Of a DNA stretch of 64,000 nucleotides, positions 62,801-64,000 are shown piece by piece. Positions within the stretch are counted from its first letter, which is position 1, and the number at the start of each line of letters is the position of its first letter. The notes below the pieces were generated by a model. It did no database searches. It was not told where the DNA came from and saw nothing but the letters and a program-made list of their open reading frames with translations. Source of the DNA: Cyanophora paradoxa (Eukaryota; Glaucocystophyceae; Cyanophorales; Cyanophoraceae); the NCBI GenBank assembly GCA_004431415.1, contig QPMI01000210.1, positions 85,173 to 149,172 on the forward strand. The letters are read 5' to 3'. Made by a program: the position numbers and the translations under genes.

Positions 62801-64000
62801 CCTCCCGTGCCCCGCCCCCGCCCCCGCCCCCTCCGCCCCCGCCAGCGCCGTGAGGCTGACGCTCTCGCGGCGAGGCGGCAGGGTGGCGCTTTCGGTGTTG
62901 AAGCGGGGCGCCTTCACGGCCCGCTCCCTCGGCAACGCCACCGCCCGCCCCGCCCCGCGCCCCGCCCCGCCGGCCGCGTCTGAGGCTGGGCCAGGTGCGG
63001 AACGGGAGCCTCTCGGAGCGGACGCTGCTCGACTCCATCGACGACATGATGGACGTCGTCGTCGGGTCCGCCCGCCCCCGCCCCGCCCCGCCCCGCCCCG
63101 CCCGACCCCGCCCCCAGATTCGGCTTCGTGGTGCTCTTCGCGGCGGCCTTCCCCGCGGCGGCCGCCGTCGTGCTCCTCAACAACGCCCTCCGCCTCCGCA
63201 CCGACACCTACAAGCTCCTCCGCGTCTACGAGCGGCCCCGGCCCCAGCGTGCCCCCGACCTCGGGCCCTGGACCCCCATCCTCCAGTTCATGGCCTTCGC
63301 CTCCGTCGTGCCCGCCCGCTGCCGCCAGCGACGGTGCCGGCGGCCGCGCCGCCTGATGGGGGCGGGCAGATCACGAACAGCGGGATGGTGCTGCTGACGA
63401 GCCGGCAGCTGCAGTCGAACTGGGGCCTGGAGGAGTTCGCGCGGCGCCTCGTCGCCGTCGCCTCCCTGGAGCACGCCGTCTTCCTCCTCCAGTTCCTCCT
63501 CGCCGTCCTCATCCCCGACGTCCCCAGGCCCGCCCCCGCCCCCCGGCCCCCCGCCCTCCGCCACCCGGCCCCGCCCGGCCTCGGCGCCGGGCGAGCGGGC
63601 GGGGCGCGCGCAGGTGGGTGCAGAACGAGGAGAAGCTCGCCGCGGCGTGGAGCCGCCACCTCCTCCAGTTCCGCGAGGCGCGCCTCGGGGCCCGCCCCGG
63701 CGCCCCCGATCCCGAGGGAGGGGGGCGGCAGGTGGCGCCGGCCGGGGCGGCGAGGGCGGCGCTGCACTCGCCGCCCTCGCGGAGGCGCTGGCCGCCGGGG
63801 CGCCCCCAGCGCGCGCGGGACGCCCGCGTCGAGCAGCACCCTCCGCCCCGCCGCAAGGCCCCCCTCCCCCCCGCCTCCCCTTGCGCCGGGGCCGCTGACG
63901 CCGCCGCGGGGCGCGGCAGATGCTGCCGAGCTCGCAGACGATGGCGGCGGCGACGGGGTTCGACCCCGACTTCGCCAAGCTCCCCTACGGTGCCCGCCCC
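59887..64000 (+). CDS. Anoctamin (TMEM16) channel/scramblase, cut by right edge
   Basis: Calcium-activated chloride channel or lipid scramblase family. Candidate ATG 59887 (MLSPGAKRRVAPLVPHS), then a charged coil (AKVEQEKLEEAEREEPQ). The cytosolic domain gives VEMLRAMIKAGLTISLS, GHRIFVKV and MSAERLDEEADRMQ. The anoctamin domain gives HFGEKIGFYFAFMG, RAVVVPALCGAGVYIAQ, LWAVPFYSIFVVVWG, FLEGWKRRQAALAHRWG, ASYSAAALAALLVVAASVS, LFAFQFVNNYCSLFYYAFYE, FGFVVLFAAAFPAAAAVVLL and NSGMVLLTSRQLQ. The FNNYxSLFYxAF and LExWKR motifs are diagnostic. Which acidic calcium ligands are conserved cannot be settled from the exons seen. Over a dozen introns, one with a poly-C run (about 61596-61633). The C-terminus lies beyond the window. 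Confidence 0.85.

Overview
The window is nuclear DNA of a photosynthetic, probably flagellated eukaryote with a very GC-rich genome. Nearly every host gene is split by many short introns. In the sense strand these introns are C-rich, start with GTGCGCC-like or GC donors, and end with a CTGAC/CTCAG-like branch site close to a GCAG acceptor. Two nuclear-encoded plastid proteins (a PsbQ-like protein and ribosomal protein bL17) have transit peptides with an early phenylalanine and no preceding ER signal peptide, which points to a primary plastid. A nephrocystin-3-like protein points to cilia. Together these suggest a glaucophyte such as Cyanophora. That is an inference and not proven here.

Layout. 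1-2.6 kb is a compact island of intronless genes. Three lie on the minus strand, each with the same upstream half-sites, and two overlapping genes lie on the plus strand behind a triple ACGTC array. The first gene resembles the single-stranded-DNA-binding proteins of large algal DNA viruses, so the island looks like an endogenous viral fragment. 2.6-3.9 kb is repetitive noncoding DNA. 3.9-12.4 kb holds an F-box/leucine-rich protein and a long coiled-coil/BRCT protein, both on minus. 12.6-18.7 kb holds aconitase, a dehydratase-peroxiredoxin fusion and the PsbQ-like protein. 19.4-34.9 kb holds an ADP-ribosylglycohydrolase-like protein, an SLC17-type transporter, the ovothiol enzyme OvoA, a secreted nucleoside hydrolase, a NYN/zinc-finger protein and a D-lactate dehydrogenase. 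35.4-37.1 kb holds ribosomal protein uS14 (RPS29) and an F-box/Sel1 protein.

37.25-43.12 kb is a complete tyrosine-recombinase retrotransposon with split direct repeats. The two A copies and the two B copies are each identical, and base composition is much lower in GC than in the flanks. 43.8-51.1 kb is the nephrocystin-3-like gene. 52.1-59.4 kb holds the propionyl-CoA carboxylase beta subunit, an AIFM3-like Rieske oxidoreductase, a TMEM97-like EXPERA protein and plastid bL17. 59.9 kb to the right edge is an anoctamin (TMEM16), cut by the window end.

Several products are mitochondrial or redox-related: aconitase, dehydratase-peroxiredoxin, OvoA, D-lactate dehydrogenase, PCCB and AIFM3. The genes do not form an operon-like system. 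Several pairs are divergent with short shared promoters: BRCT/aconitase, peroxiredoxin/PsbQ, NYN/D-LDH, uS14/F-box-Sel1 and PCCB/AIFM3. Gene spans run from start codon to stop codon and include introns. Exon borders were inferred by eye from protein homology and splice motifs.
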